From Guadua angustifolia (taxonomy: Eukaryota; Streptophyta; Magnoliopsida; Poales; Poaceae), in NCBI GenBank assembly GCA_036346375.1, contig JAYEVE010000991.1, forward strand, positions 716,785 through 780,784: a stretch of 64,000 nt of DNA. Reading direction: 5' to 3'. Positions 1 through 11,000 of the stretch are shown here, one piece after another. Every line of letters begins with the position of its first letter. Positions within the stretch are counted from its first letter, which is position 1. The notes under the pieces are model-generated. The model did not search any database and had not been told where the DNA came from. It was given only the letters and a program-made list of their open reading frames with translations. The position numbers and the translations under genes were made by a program.

Positions 1-83
1 TTGGCCAATATGTCCATGCATAAGATCAGAAAATTTGGCTTCCAACATGCTCGGTCCTTGAAATGTACACTGGTTGATTGGTC

Positions 84-167
84 TTAGTTTGCCGTTGTCC
101 ATTCATAATCAAGTTGACGGAAGGGAATATTTTCATATGCAAATTTTGCCCATTGTCTGACCAGGTC
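84..167 (-). other. Possible short exon, coding-like, unassigned
   Basis: On the minus strand a splice-acceptor-like TTTGCAG at 168-174 is followed by an open stretch of 27 codons ending in TAA at 84-86. It contains the peptide WAKFAYENIPF, which vaguely resembles the aromatic-rich stretch of hAT-type (DUF659-like) transposase proteins. It lies at the window edge, so a longer gene cannot be checked. The remainder of 1-1060 is AT-rich and shows nothing else I can support. Confidence 0.18.
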
Positions 168-1280
168 CTGCAAAGGTCGAACCTGATAAGAATACATTGC
201 TTTCAGTGCGTACATAAATCACAAAACAAAGGATAAATAAATTAGTTTGAATGACCCGAGGTGAAACATAAACATCATTCTGCATGTAGAACAATAGCTT
301 CTTTTAAAACCTAGATGCAATATAAGAATCTGTATTAGTTAAGCAAAGTTAAAGGATTGTACTCTCTTTTCAATGCTTAACTAATACACAGTGCAATCAG
401 AGCAATACTTTTTTTGAGCATTGGCCACATAAATAGAACAACTTGTGTAGCAACTATGTTTAAGCCTGGCAAGCTTACTACTCGAAGAAATATTCAATAT
501 CATGGCTGCAGTGCAGCATGTAATCCACAATAATCAGCTGACCTTCTAGCGTACATTAAGTTTGTGAATAACACCTCGGAGTTTGCTTATTAGGGAATTT
601 AAGTACAATCTTTGAAGAACATGATCACTCTTTTTTGTCATGAGATGACAAAGGTTTAAGGAATTAGATACAAGATAAAGTAGCCTAAATTACAAAATAT
701 AAAGTTTCCACAGTCAACATAACACAAAACGAAAAGTGCAGACATAGATCTAAAATAAAGAGGCCAAATGTTGAGGAATAGCAGTTTAGGGAATTGGACC
801 TAAGAGAAAGACCTTGCAAGTTATGGCAGTAAAAAATACTAAAGCAATAAAGCCAGATTGATGCAATAAGAATTGTATCCAACAGCCGAACTGATACAAT
901 CATCAATCAATTGTCTGAATCCAGGAATTTTTTTCAAGCCCCAAAATCACAGAATGCTCAAAGATACTATTCGAATACCTAACTTAACCAAATCACCAAT
1001 CCCACAACCTACATTGCCAAATTGATCGAAGAAGCAACTGAAGCGCAGCTACTTACCATGAGTCATGAGTGTAAGCCGTCACCGGGTTGTACTCTCACCG
1101 CACAAGCTGAACCCCATTAGCATACCACGAGGTCTCGCCACCGAGCTGGATTTTTTGCTCTCTGCAACCACTCCAAATCCAGCTCAAATCAGTTGGAAAA
1201 CTCGCAACCACGCCCCAGAACTAATACATCGCAACAACGCCCCCACAAACAGATCCGTGCAACCTCTCCCAGATCCCCAC

Positions 1281-1484
1281 CTGAGCAGCTGGAAGCGGAT
1301 GGTGACGGAGATGCTGTCGCCGGATCGGGATGTGTCCTCGATGACGAGCTCGTCCGCACTGGGGAACGGCACGGGCGAGGGCGCCGGGGCCACGGCGGTG
1401 GAGCTTCCCCTGCGGCCGGCGACAATCCTCCTCCCGCTGCATTCTCTTGCGCTCCTGCCGCCGCCTCCGCTCCGCCACCATGGC
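1281..1484 (-). pseudogene. Kinesin-7 (KIN-7) N-terminal exon fragment
   Basis: The minus-strand frame reads a low-complexity Ser/Gly/Arg leader, then FPSADELVIEDTSRSGDS and ISVTIRF. This is the linker and first beta strand that begin the motor domain of plant kinesin-7 proteins, microtubule motors active in cell division and growth. The family continues RFRPLS; here it reads RFQLLR. Both changes (CGG to CAG, CCG to CTG) are what deamination of methylated CpG would give. Coding sequence stops at an apparent splice donor (CTCAG/GTGGGG, junction at 1280/1281), which is where an exon ending inside the Ser codon would fall. No in-frame ATG is clear at the 5' end; the usable start here is a GTG near 1486. 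The next exon, with the P-loop, is not visible to position 1. It is either a decayed gene fragment or the first exon of a gene running off the window; the CpG-type damage favours the former. Confidence 0.55.
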
Positions 1485-1689
1485 ACCCCCTTGGAGCGTT
1501 CTCCTGACCCTGCGCCTCGTCGACAAGATTAGAAGCGGAGGGGCGGCGCAAAAGTGGGGGAGGCGGATGGGTAGGGCGCGAGGCAATCGAGCGAGAGAGG
1601 AGTTCGGGAGTGGAGGGGAGGGGAAGGTGGGAGAGGTGCGGCAGAGATGGCGGACGTGGGGATAAAGCAGCAAGGTTCGAAATGCAGGC

Positions 1690-2540
1690 CGCAGGCGAGT
1701 GGAGATTTCGAATTTCGGTCGAGAACGAAATTAAAAATCTAGATAACATAAAAAAAAATTAAATTGCTACAGTAAATAGGAAATTTTGGCGAAATTTTAG
1801 ATATTTTGACTGGATTTGGGACAATAACTCTTAAGAATGTCACCTTCCATGAAAATATTTTAAAAAACCGAGTTTTTAAGATATTTTATAAAAATAACAG
1901 AAGTACTATCAGATTTTTATAAATATGTACAAACTTAATCATACTCTGAAAAATTTATGGTTCCCTGTTTAGCCATCTAGAATCATACAAAAAAAATAAA
2001 AATAATTGAACTTCATTTATTATCTTTGAAAAATAAAAAAACAGAACGAACATAAATGAGACAGTAACATTGTTGAAATTTTATAAATTTGCTTGAGTGT
2101 AATCATGATCCAAAATTTTTAAGAGAGCTTAACCATTGCCTTAGCACCATTCTCTAAAAGTTTCAAAAATTTTAAACCTATTTTAGTTGCTCAATAAAAT
2201 ATATGGAAGCAATACATATACTCGACTTTTATCAAGACAAGAGTAACTTGTCATAATTTTTGAAAATTAATCAGGTTTGGTCATCATTGGAAACTTTTAT
2301 GAGAATATTAGTGATACGTCAGGAACATCTAAAAAATTTTCTAACATAGTTTAAATCATTTTTTATTCGGTTGAAATTTGCCAAGATTTTGGCAATTTCG
2401 GCCGAAATTTTGGAAATCCTAGTCTAAAAAATTCCGGATTTAAATTTTGCTTTTTGAATTTCATCTAAAATTCTAAAATCTCATCGAAATTTCATATTTC
2501 GATCGCATCCAAAATATAGTCTGAAAACAAAATTTAAAAT
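1690..2540 (+). repeat. AT-rich dispersed repeat family D, copy 1
   Basis: About 850 bp rich in AAATTTTGG and GAAATTTC words. It matches, in inverted orientation, the sequence at 43960-44982 plus 49432-49880. Shared landmarks include a segment around an ACAATAACTCTTAAGAA-like word (copy 1 near 1830) and a GATTTTTATAAA-like word (near 1912). No coding potential and no terminal repeats were found. It starts directly next to the kinesin-7 fragment. The superfamily is unknown. Confidence 0.6.
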
Positions 2541-3127
2541 CTTGTAAAGCAGTTTTTTTTTTCAATTTCTCAGACATCCGATTTTTTTGGAATATGAGTT
2601 TTTTTTATTTTTTATTTTTGGAATGTGTAGGAGCGCTAGGAGCGTATGACGACGGCGTACCAAATGTAGATACTCATGTTGGGGCAAATGACGAATAGGT
2701 CCCTCTCTTAGCACATGTCCGTGCATTTGGTGCAATTCACTCCAGTGAACATATATATCTATGTTGGGCAAATGGCACAAATAAGCTCAATTTATCATCA
2801 TTTTTGCCGGTCTCACAGTACGCTACCCAGCCATGATTACGTATAGCGATACGTACTTTGTAACGTCAAATTCGTACTACAAACATTTGGCATTAAGCCA
2901 ACAACACACGTACGTCCGTGAAAACATACACACACAGTAGTACATATGTTTCTCGAGACGAAGCATCCGCTTGCCACAAACAATCACATTTCAATATACC
3001 GCAGGAACTAACGGCCAAGCTAGCTAGCTAGCAGTTGCAACGTCGTCAGAACACAAAAATATAAACCGCAAATATAAACCTCGATCGCATGCACGGACGT
3101 CCGACGCGCGCAGTCGATCAGTGCTCG
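2541..3127. other. Intergenic, nothing recognised
   Basis: Mixed AT-rich sequence with T-runs at 2551-2620. No coding frame, terminal repeat or RNA gene that I can support. It would contain the 3' UTR of the minus-strand gene at 3128-3430. Confidence 0.4.
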
Positions 3128-3430
3128 TCAGCCCTTGCATTGGTACGCACTACTGCAGCCTCGGCCGGTGTACGACCCGCCGCGCGCCGGGCAGGACCCG
3201 ATGCAGGCCTGCGTGTTGGCGTTGAGCACCGAAGGCTCGATGTTGCTGGCGAGTCTGCGGCGGTGCACCCCCACCATCACCGGCAGCCCCGGCGCAGCGT
3301 CGTCCTCCAGCCTCGTCGGGCCAATGCCGTAGGCGGCCTCCGTGTCGCCGGCGACTGTGCCGGCGAGCGCAGCAAGCGCCACGCCAACGAGCACTGCAAG
3401 TAGAGCGACGCCGCACGCCTTTCTGTCCAT
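3128..3430 (-). CDS. RALF-like small secreted cysteine-rich peptide
   Basis: An intronless 100-residue pre-protein with the layout of RALF (rapid alkalinization factor) hormones, which act in the apoplast through FERONIA-type receptor kinases (family knowledge). Residues 1 to about 30 form a signal peptide with a long Leu/Val/Ala core. Residues about 57-60 read RRRL, matching the RRxL site cut by the S1P subtilase in RALF precursors. The mature part carries four Cys near the C-terminus, spaced as C-x3-C-x11-C-x5-C, with YTGRGCSSAYQC close to the RALF YxRGCSxIxxC end. The usual YISY motif after the cleavage site is absent and the first two Cys lie closer than in classical RALFs, so it belongs to a divergent RALF-like group or a related cysteine-rich peptide family. 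The start is the first ATG (3428-3430), with a TATA-like element about 90 bp upstream and no in-frame stop before 3128. Confidence 0.65.
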   Translation of the reverse strand: MDRKACGVALLAVLVGVALAALAGTVAGDTEAAYGIGPTRLEDDAAPGLPVMVGVHRRRLASNIEPSVLNANTQACIGSCPARGGSYTGRGCSSAYQCKG

Positions 3431-3517
3431 ACTCGATCGTGTACTACTACGTGCCCGTGTGCTTCCTGCTGGCTAGCTAGCTAGTGCGGACCCCAATACG
3501 AGAATGCAGTAGCACCA

Positions 3518-3526
3518 ACTTATAAA
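3518..3526 (-). promoter_or_regulatory. TATA-like element of the RALF-like gene
   Basis: The minus strand reads TTTATAAG about 90 bp upstream of the ATG at 3430. That spacing would put transcription initiation near 3490 and give a short 5' leader through the GCTAGCTAGCTAG stretch. Confidence 0.4.
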
Positions 3527-3530
3527 CTGT

Positions 3531-5099
3531 GCATGTAGGCATGGCTTTCTCTTTTCCAGAACAACTTGTTATAGATGGAGGTTTGGTGTTGGTTGGGCAG
3601 TGGTATGTCGATCGATTGGACTGCCTTCGATTCAACCGGGTTTATTTCGTGTAGCTTTTGGCCCAAAGATTGCTAGAATTAATCGATCGATGGACGTACG
3701 TACAACACCCACTAACCAATTTTCACTGCAAGTCATGGAGCCAACACACTTTTCGACGTGTTTTAATTTCAACCAATTTACGCCAGCCAAGCACACTAAG
3801 CTTTCCTGGAATACGTACACTCATGGCATTGTTTTATTAGGGAAAACTAGCTCAATAACACTGAAAAAGAAATAACAACGAAAAAGATCGAGCTAGTTGA
3901 ACGACATCATAATCACTGTTTATTATGGATTATTACACCGCTGTGGAGAGAATAACGATTTTCGTCTTCCAAATGTTCTGCATGTCGCAGGTCGTCTGTG
4001 GCTGTTCGATGAGTAGCTCCGAGTTCTGAAAATATAGTAAGTGACGGATTACAAGATTGAGTTTGAACATTTTTGTGATTTACTTGATAAAAAATAGTTG
4101 ATAAATCAAACGGTGATTTAATTACAGACAACCCCCATCAATTTTTTTGCAATGCACGGTTGGGCATCCTATGTGCATAGTAAAGATCACGCATTCACGT
4201 GTAACATGTAAATGTTAGTTGACCTAAAATAAGCTTGCACAATGTTAGTTAGAAGTTGCACCAGTAAACATTAAAAGGTCGAAAATGTACGTATGCTCTA
4301 CTGGGGCAATCACTGGTTTTGAAACTGATGATTTTTTTATATGGTTATTTGGTTTCTTTGGACCGATTAGTTGTGAGATTAATCGGTCACGATGAACCGT
4401 CACGAATAGTGTAATAGGAGTGTAATTAACACAATCAAATAATTAATGATCATATAATCTGATTTATTTTTTCTGTTTAATCACAAAAATATCTTATTTT
4501 TATTCACTAATATAATAAATTAGTTTATAACATTTTGTCATATAGTATTCATAGTACTACCTTTTGAATGAAGTATAAATAATGAAATATAAAACATATT
4601 TTTGTAGAATGGTAATTTACAATAACTTAGGTAAATAAAATATTTCTAATTAATTCTAAACATAAATAAATATATTAACACAAACACGTAATTATCTGTT
4701 AAATTCTTATTATTCAGCCGTATTACAATTAATCGTTCAGTGGTACTACGGTTTATACGACACTGCACACACTAAGCACGCTAACCCACTAAGCATTCCG
4801 TTGCATGCCGAGCAATCTACCGTACGGCCGGCCCACAAAGGAAGTCCATAAACCTACGCGAGTTCCAGCCGCAGTCCCCGAGCCGAAGTCCAAAGGCTAC
4901 TGCCGCGCTTGTCATTTGGGAAATTCGCCGAGCACCAGGTGGGGAAAGGCCTCCACTAGGCCCACGATGGCTGCCGCTCACTGAAGCCCAAGGCAATCAG
5001 TAGCACATACGAGAGAGAGCCCACTCAAAGCTCAATTAAAAATTCAAAGGAGATACTCTGTTGCAAGCAGCCTGTAACCCTCTTCATATGCAGACCAAT
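3531..5099. other. Intergenic, no gene recognised
   Basis: AT-rich with a mixed-composition patch at 4760-5050. Short open frames on both strands lack recognisable motifs. The stretch 4330-4760 has the look of an old transposon relic, but I find no convincing inverted ends or target duplication. Confidence 0.35.
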
Positions 5100-5820
5100 G
5101 CTAGGAATTTTTTAAATAATAATTTAAATTTTTTTGTAGAAATAATATATCAAACCCAAAATTTACAACAATAACTAACTGCCACCATTTCAAACGGTGA
5201 TAGGCTCTCTGACACTATTTGAAATAGTGACAGAACTCTGTTGCCAAAAGAAATAAGGACAGTGACTGTCGCCATTTGAAAAGAGTATTGTTGTCAATAT
5301 TTTTTGTTGTAAATTATTTATGAAAATGATTTATGCTGAGAATTCTCAGCATATTATTTATGCAAATTTTGTTGCTATCCCATGGAGAGAGGCTATTTGC
5401 TTTTTAAATAGTAATTTGTAAGAAAATATTGAAAGGATGTAGGATTTCTTAGCATAAATGGACATCATGGTTTTCTTCTCCGTGTAGTACATCAGAATAA
5501 AAATAAGAAAATAATCATCGGGGAATGGAATTACATAGAATGTAATAGAGAAGGACATAGCCAAGCTTCCAAAAAAGAGATTGAAAAAATTTGGAATGGT
5601 TTTGTTAATTGACGGTGGAATTGTCGCGGCGTGATGTCACTTCGACGCGAAATGAGAAATGAAAAGATAGACGACATCAATGACAGGCTAAAAAGAAATG
5701 ATAAACAAACAGTAATAAAGAAAGAGTACAGTAATAACAAACAAACAAAAGTAATGAGCATGCGAATTTAGTCATCCACACAAAAGTACAGTAATAAGGA
5801 AAAAATGAACACTAGCAATG
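5100..5820. other. Transposon-flank debris, no gene
   Basis: Contains several copies of a GCCA(C/T)(T/C)ATTTGAAA-like word alternating with gtgacag at 5175-5285. This reads like subterminal repeats of a DNA transposon, perhaps that of the plant mobile domain relic at 6391-7500. Ends were not found. Confidence 0.25.
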
Positions 5821-6390
5821 GTTCTTCCGCAATGCAACACCCCGTGTGGTGCTAGGCCTACGACGTCGCTACACATGTCTGGATAGGTATGTCAGCTAGT
5901 CCTAGTAGGGCATACCGATGTTGTTCGGATGGGTACGTTGCTACACATGTCCTGAGTGCTCCTAATAAGATGTACCACTGCTAGCAGAGTAACGAAAGTA
6001 GCCTGTGATGTTTGGCTCTATCCTGGCGCATTGGAGAGCTCTAAGGAACCACATACAATGGCCAGAGACTAATGGGGGATGTTGACGGACCGCTTGTCGA
6101 ATAGGGTGTCGTTGTTGTGGTATGGGTCATCGTAGTGGGTTGCGGTGTTGTCCTATGGTGCATTGTCCACTGCTGAAGGACTTTTATATTAGTACACGAT
6201 ACAATGTACATAATGTAATAGATAAGGTGATACCACAAAGGTGTACTTGGAAACATATTAGCATACAGTGTTGAACACTACCAACTGGAGCCCCCTAACA
6301 CGTTGAGAGGAGGGGCGCTCCACGCCTGTGATATTCCAGCTGCGGTGTGCGGCATATGTCGACCACGTACAACAAAGGAATGGGTCCCTC

Positions 6391-7500
6391 TTAAGTAGTC
6401 CATGCTAAGCTCCAACCTATCCTCGAGACCAACTCGAGACCAACTCGAGACCTAAGTGACGTGAGCTCCTCATAAGTCTCCTTGGTAAGGTCGCTGTGTG
6501 CATGTAGTGAAAGACTTGTTAGCTGTAAGAATTGTATGAATGATACATTATATGATATGTGAATAGAAGTACTATCCGAGTGACGAAAAGCTGAGTTCGA
6601 TTGCGTAGGGTAGGTGTCCGCCATAGAAAGGATGTGGCTCGGAGGATCATCGACGACACGCATGACTCGAATGCGTGTGCGTGGGCTATACCACCGAATA
6701 TAGTCGTTGTATGTCACGTGGTCGTAAGGGGTAGCCTCCTCATATACATTCGCTAATGCATGCGTCCACTGCTACGCGTGAGCCAGCATGAGTGCTGCAT
6801 AGCCCTCACGTCCAACGACACCCTTCTATGTGTTCTTGCAAAAAAATATTCACAATATGACCTCATTAGTAAATATATACAATGTGTGCTGCAATTGAAA
6901 GTGAAATAAAGGAGAAGTCACATATGCACGATTGGTAGGATGACGTTACCAGTGGGACTGGGAATGCCTGCCGAAGACCGAATTGCCACATCACATGGTG
7001 TACGTTGTAGGTGTTGACGTACACCAAGTGATGACGGGAGAGCTAGATGGTGGTGTCACAGGTGCACTACAGCGACAGGCCCTGAGGTGCTTATGCAGCG
7101 ACAACCTCTGAGATGTACGGCCTCCAAATGACATGATTATCCATGAATTGGTCAAACATCACGACGTACTGGAGGTACGATGCGTGCGATGTAACTAGGG
7201 TGAAAGTTGGCTGCAAAATAGGGAAACAGGGGTGAAAGATGGCAAACTGTTGTACAAATGACGACAAAAGTGATAATACTAGCCCATCGGCGACACCACA
7301 ATGTCCCCATGGTAGTACGGTCCACATCATCCCTGGGCCTCGTAGAGGACTGACCTATAAGGTGCTAACTCAATATGTGGTTGTCTGATTTGAAGGCGCT
7401 CGAACAACTAGAGCTAAAGAAGTAAAGGGCATCTGGCGAGAGTGGAGCCATTCAGCTTCCGAGCATTTTTGAGTGATTTTCGTTCATTTACCACAAAATT
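6391..7500 (-). pseudogene. Plant mobile domain (PMD/MAIN-like) gene relic
   Basis: Three pieces in the correct order on the minus strand resemble the plant mobile domain, a host and transposon-borne domain found in MAIN-like proteins and some Mutator-like elements. First, 7330-7091 contains VIWRPYISEVVAA, like the WQPY segment of the family. Second, 7014-6955 reads YNVHHVMWQFGLRQAFPVP, corresponding to the conserved VMRQFGMRQ-type block. Third, 6717-6391 begins YNDYIRWYSPRTRIRV, matching the W-Y-x3-TR block that closes the domain. Stops and frame changes separate the pieces, so no intact product is possible. An intron may separate the second and third blocks. Whether it is a host relic or the cargo of a Mutator-like element cannot be decided without the ends. 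Confidence 0.6.
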
Positions 7501-7847
7501 CGCTTGCTAGTTTGACCAGATTTCAAAATGGTTTAAATTTCTATACTGTTCGGTTTTTTAGCGGCTTTTCATGGTTTTCGCTACCATCGGGGGTCGAAAT
7601 TCATGCTCTGTACTATTTTGTTAACCCTAACAAGGAGGCAAAAGAGCACACCGTAGCTGGAGCTTGAACCTGTGCTCACATGCAGCGACGACGATGAAGA
7701 AGTTGTGCTTGTCGTGGTGCGACGGTGTCACCGCTCGACATTTGTGCATGTCACGGTGCGGCAACGACAATGATGTAATCACTGTGACGGCAGGGTATCA
7801 TAGAAGTTGGTGAGATCTGCTCAATTTTCGCCAGTGTGTAGAGATAG

Positions 7848-7966
7848 TGTAGCGATCCCTATTTTTATATAAAATGCAAAAATAAAAATTTAATGTGCAT
7901 TCAGTACTAGTCCTATGATCAGTAGCTAGTACACACATGTACAACAATTGGAATCACAACCATACA
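7848..7966 (-). repeat. Possible LTR 3' end, left of the Helitron
   Basis: The minus strand ends in a TAGGGATCGCTACA-type terminus, as expected for an LTR end. It directly abuts the Helitron 5' TC. The sequence at 22370-22772, on the other side of the Helitron, probably continues it (see that entry). Confidence 0.3.
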
Positions 7967-8023
7967 TCTCTACTAATATAAATTTGCAGTTGGTGGCAGC
8001 GGTCCGTTCTTCCTGCCCCCGCC

Positions 8024-11000
8024 TGTAGGGTCGAGGATGCGCCTAGAGGGGGGGTGAATAGGCGTTTATAAAATTCGATCGCTCACTAATCAATTCACTC
8101 TAATCAACCCCCTATGTCAAAACCTAATCAATTATATATGCGGAAGCGATAAATAGGTTTTGACAATTTAAAGCCTAAATCAACTAGGCTCACTAGTGCA
8201 CTAACTAAATTAAGTCTCTACACTAGAATTGCTAAATTGATCAATCAATTAATACTTAAGCAATTCTAATACATTCAAGCAATTGACACATATGCAAAAG
8301 GAAAATACTTGAATGTAAAGAGACAAGAGACAACCGATGTTTTTCCGTGGTGTTCGGAGACTTGCCGGTCTCCCCTAGTCCACGTTGAGGCAAACCCACA
8401 CTTGGACCGGCTCCCGCTCGAGCACCCGCCTCTTTCCACTAGTCGTGGTTTTTCACGCTCGGCGTAGGCTCAACCCGAACCTTCACAAACTTGCCGGGCT
8501 TTCACACCTCGAGAGCTCCGCGACGACGCCACGCCTGCCTAGAGTCGGAAGCAACCTCCAAGAGTAACAAGCCGCTCCTCACTTGAACTTCACCGAGCAC
8601 AACGAATGGGCTCCCGGTGATCACCTCGTGCAACACATGCACCAAGGCCTCCCTCAAGTGCAACACATGCACAAGAGGTCACTCAACCACTTCCTAATTG
8701 CAACACATGCAATTAGGGCTCACACTTAAGCTCAAGAAGCAAAGGGAGAGGAGCAACACATGCACACAACTCCCACACACAGCAACACCAAAGAACCCTT
8801 TCCCAAGCCCCCAAGGGGTATTTATAGCCCCCACAAGAAAACTAGCCGTTTGGGGGCTTTTTCAGAACAAAATCAACAAACCGGTACTACCACCCTCATA
8901 GGCCAGAGTAGTCCGCCAGTAGCCCCAACTATTCGGCTAATCGGTCACATTTTGATTACTACCTTAACCAAACCGGTAGTATCAAGATTTATGATACTAC
9001 CGCCTTTTACTCGCGGTAGTGCCGCCTCAAGAACTCCGAAACACTCATTACGCCAAATAGCTATCGCCAACTAAAGGCGGTAGTATCAAGACTTACAGTA
9101 CTACCGCCCATACATGCAAGTATAGTCTGGCCAACAAGAGAAATTCTGATTTCAACTCCAAATCCATTTCTCCAAAACCAAACTTATTCTTTGAGCCACA
9201 AAGATGATCAACACATGATCATACACACGTGCAAAACACATTTGCACCAACTTAGCTCATGCTCAAAGATTCTCAACCAAATTTGCGAAAACACATTTCA
9301 CAAATCAACACCGAACTTATGCGATCAATCCTCTAGCCATGTAAGGATCAACACATGATCCCGACACTTTGCAAAACACATTTGCAAATGCCAACACATG
9401 CTCTAGGATTGACACGCATAGATCCAACGCTTATTTGCAAAACACATTTGCACAAACGCAACAACCTCCAAATGACAAAAACACATTTCGTCAACAACTC
9501 AAGAACTATTTGCAAAACGTATAAGCAAATCAAACTCGAAGTTTATGAGATTAATCCCCTAGCCATGTGAAGGTCAACACAAGACCGGTCAACTTGCCAA
9601 CACCGTTGCAAGCCCCACTCACATGCTCTCGGGATTCGGACTCATAAACCTCGGTTTATTCAAGACAACGACTTTGCAAATAACGCAATAAACACCATTT
9701 CATGCTTGAGCACTACTCTTTGCAACACATGCAAAAGTCTAGCTCCAAGCAACATCAAATCAAGGTGCATGAACTCTCTAATTGCAACACATGCAATTCT
9801 CTAGTTCCATGCAACACCAAAACCAAACGATCACACTAAAACCAAATCAACAGTATGAGCTCTCTACTTGCAACACATGCAAGCCTCTAGCCTCATACAA
9901 AGCACAAACACCAAAACGTGCTTGAGCTCTCTCCTTTTTTAACACATGAAAAACTTAGCTCCAAGCAACACCAAGATTTTATAAAGATTTGTTTTGCGAA
10001 CCAAAACATGAAGCTTCACCATTTGCAACACATGCAAAAGTGAACTTCACGCAAAAGCCAACGCATTAGCTTATCCTATTTGCAACATATGCAAATCAAA
10101 GCATAATGCGAAAACCAAAAGCAAATACTCTTCCTCTTTTGCAACACATGCAAATCAGAGTATAAACCAACAAGAAAGCATAAGTTTAACCCATTCGCAA
10201 CACATGCCAAATGGTTAACCTTAATGCAAAACCAAATCAAATGGTTGAGCTTGAGTGACACGGATTGAGATCACCAACACATGATGAAGCTCAAGCGAAA
10301 GAGGCAACCCTCTTAATAGTACGGCGATAAAGAACTAGACTCAAAGACTACAAAAGTCCTTAGCCTATCTAGTTATACCTTCGCCGCCGCGCAAGCAATC
10401 CCCTTTGGGGTCTTTATGATCTTCGCATATTTGCTCCCCAGGGATTATCACTCTTCTTCTCTTCGGGATCCACTCTTGACGCCCATCAACTCATGATGTC
10501 GTCCAAGTCCCGTTCTCATCCATCTTTGGACCTAACTCAAACATAACTCGTGAAACTTGTTAGTCCAAGATGCATGGTTGTCTCAATTATCTCTTGCACT
10601 CCATTAACACATAATGGATGCCTTTAGATCAATTGAGCACAACCTAAATCAATAGAAATGATTTAAGTGTGCCTTAAGTACAATAATGCAACTCATGCTT
10701 CATTATACTTAAGAACTATTCATTTGTCCTTGATTAATCAAGAAACACCATCAACACATGATGAAGTGTTCTTTAATGATTAACAAGACAAATGAACTCA
10801 ATTTAAATTATCATTTAAATTGACTCTTCAAGTTAGAGTGTGAACTCCCCCTAAATATGTGCATCCATGTAATATATGGATTGGGAAACATGATACACAT
10901 TTTGTGGTTAACATAATGGAGATATTCATACTCTAACTTGACTCCAAAGTATGCAACTAATATTAAGATGAATATGCAAACATACCTTGGGTTTTCCATT

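Noticed and set aside
1189..1749. 186- and 150-residue minus-strand frames over the kinesin-7 fragment
   Set aside because: Only the frame ending at 1184 gives the kinesin-7 sequence; the others are GC-rich shadows.
8600..10250. Regularly recurring GCAACACATGC words suggested a CRISPR-like or satellite array
   Set aside because: Spacing and flanks vary, the repeats are hairpin centres in an LTR with a second copy at 16.4-21 kb, and the DNA is plant nuclear.
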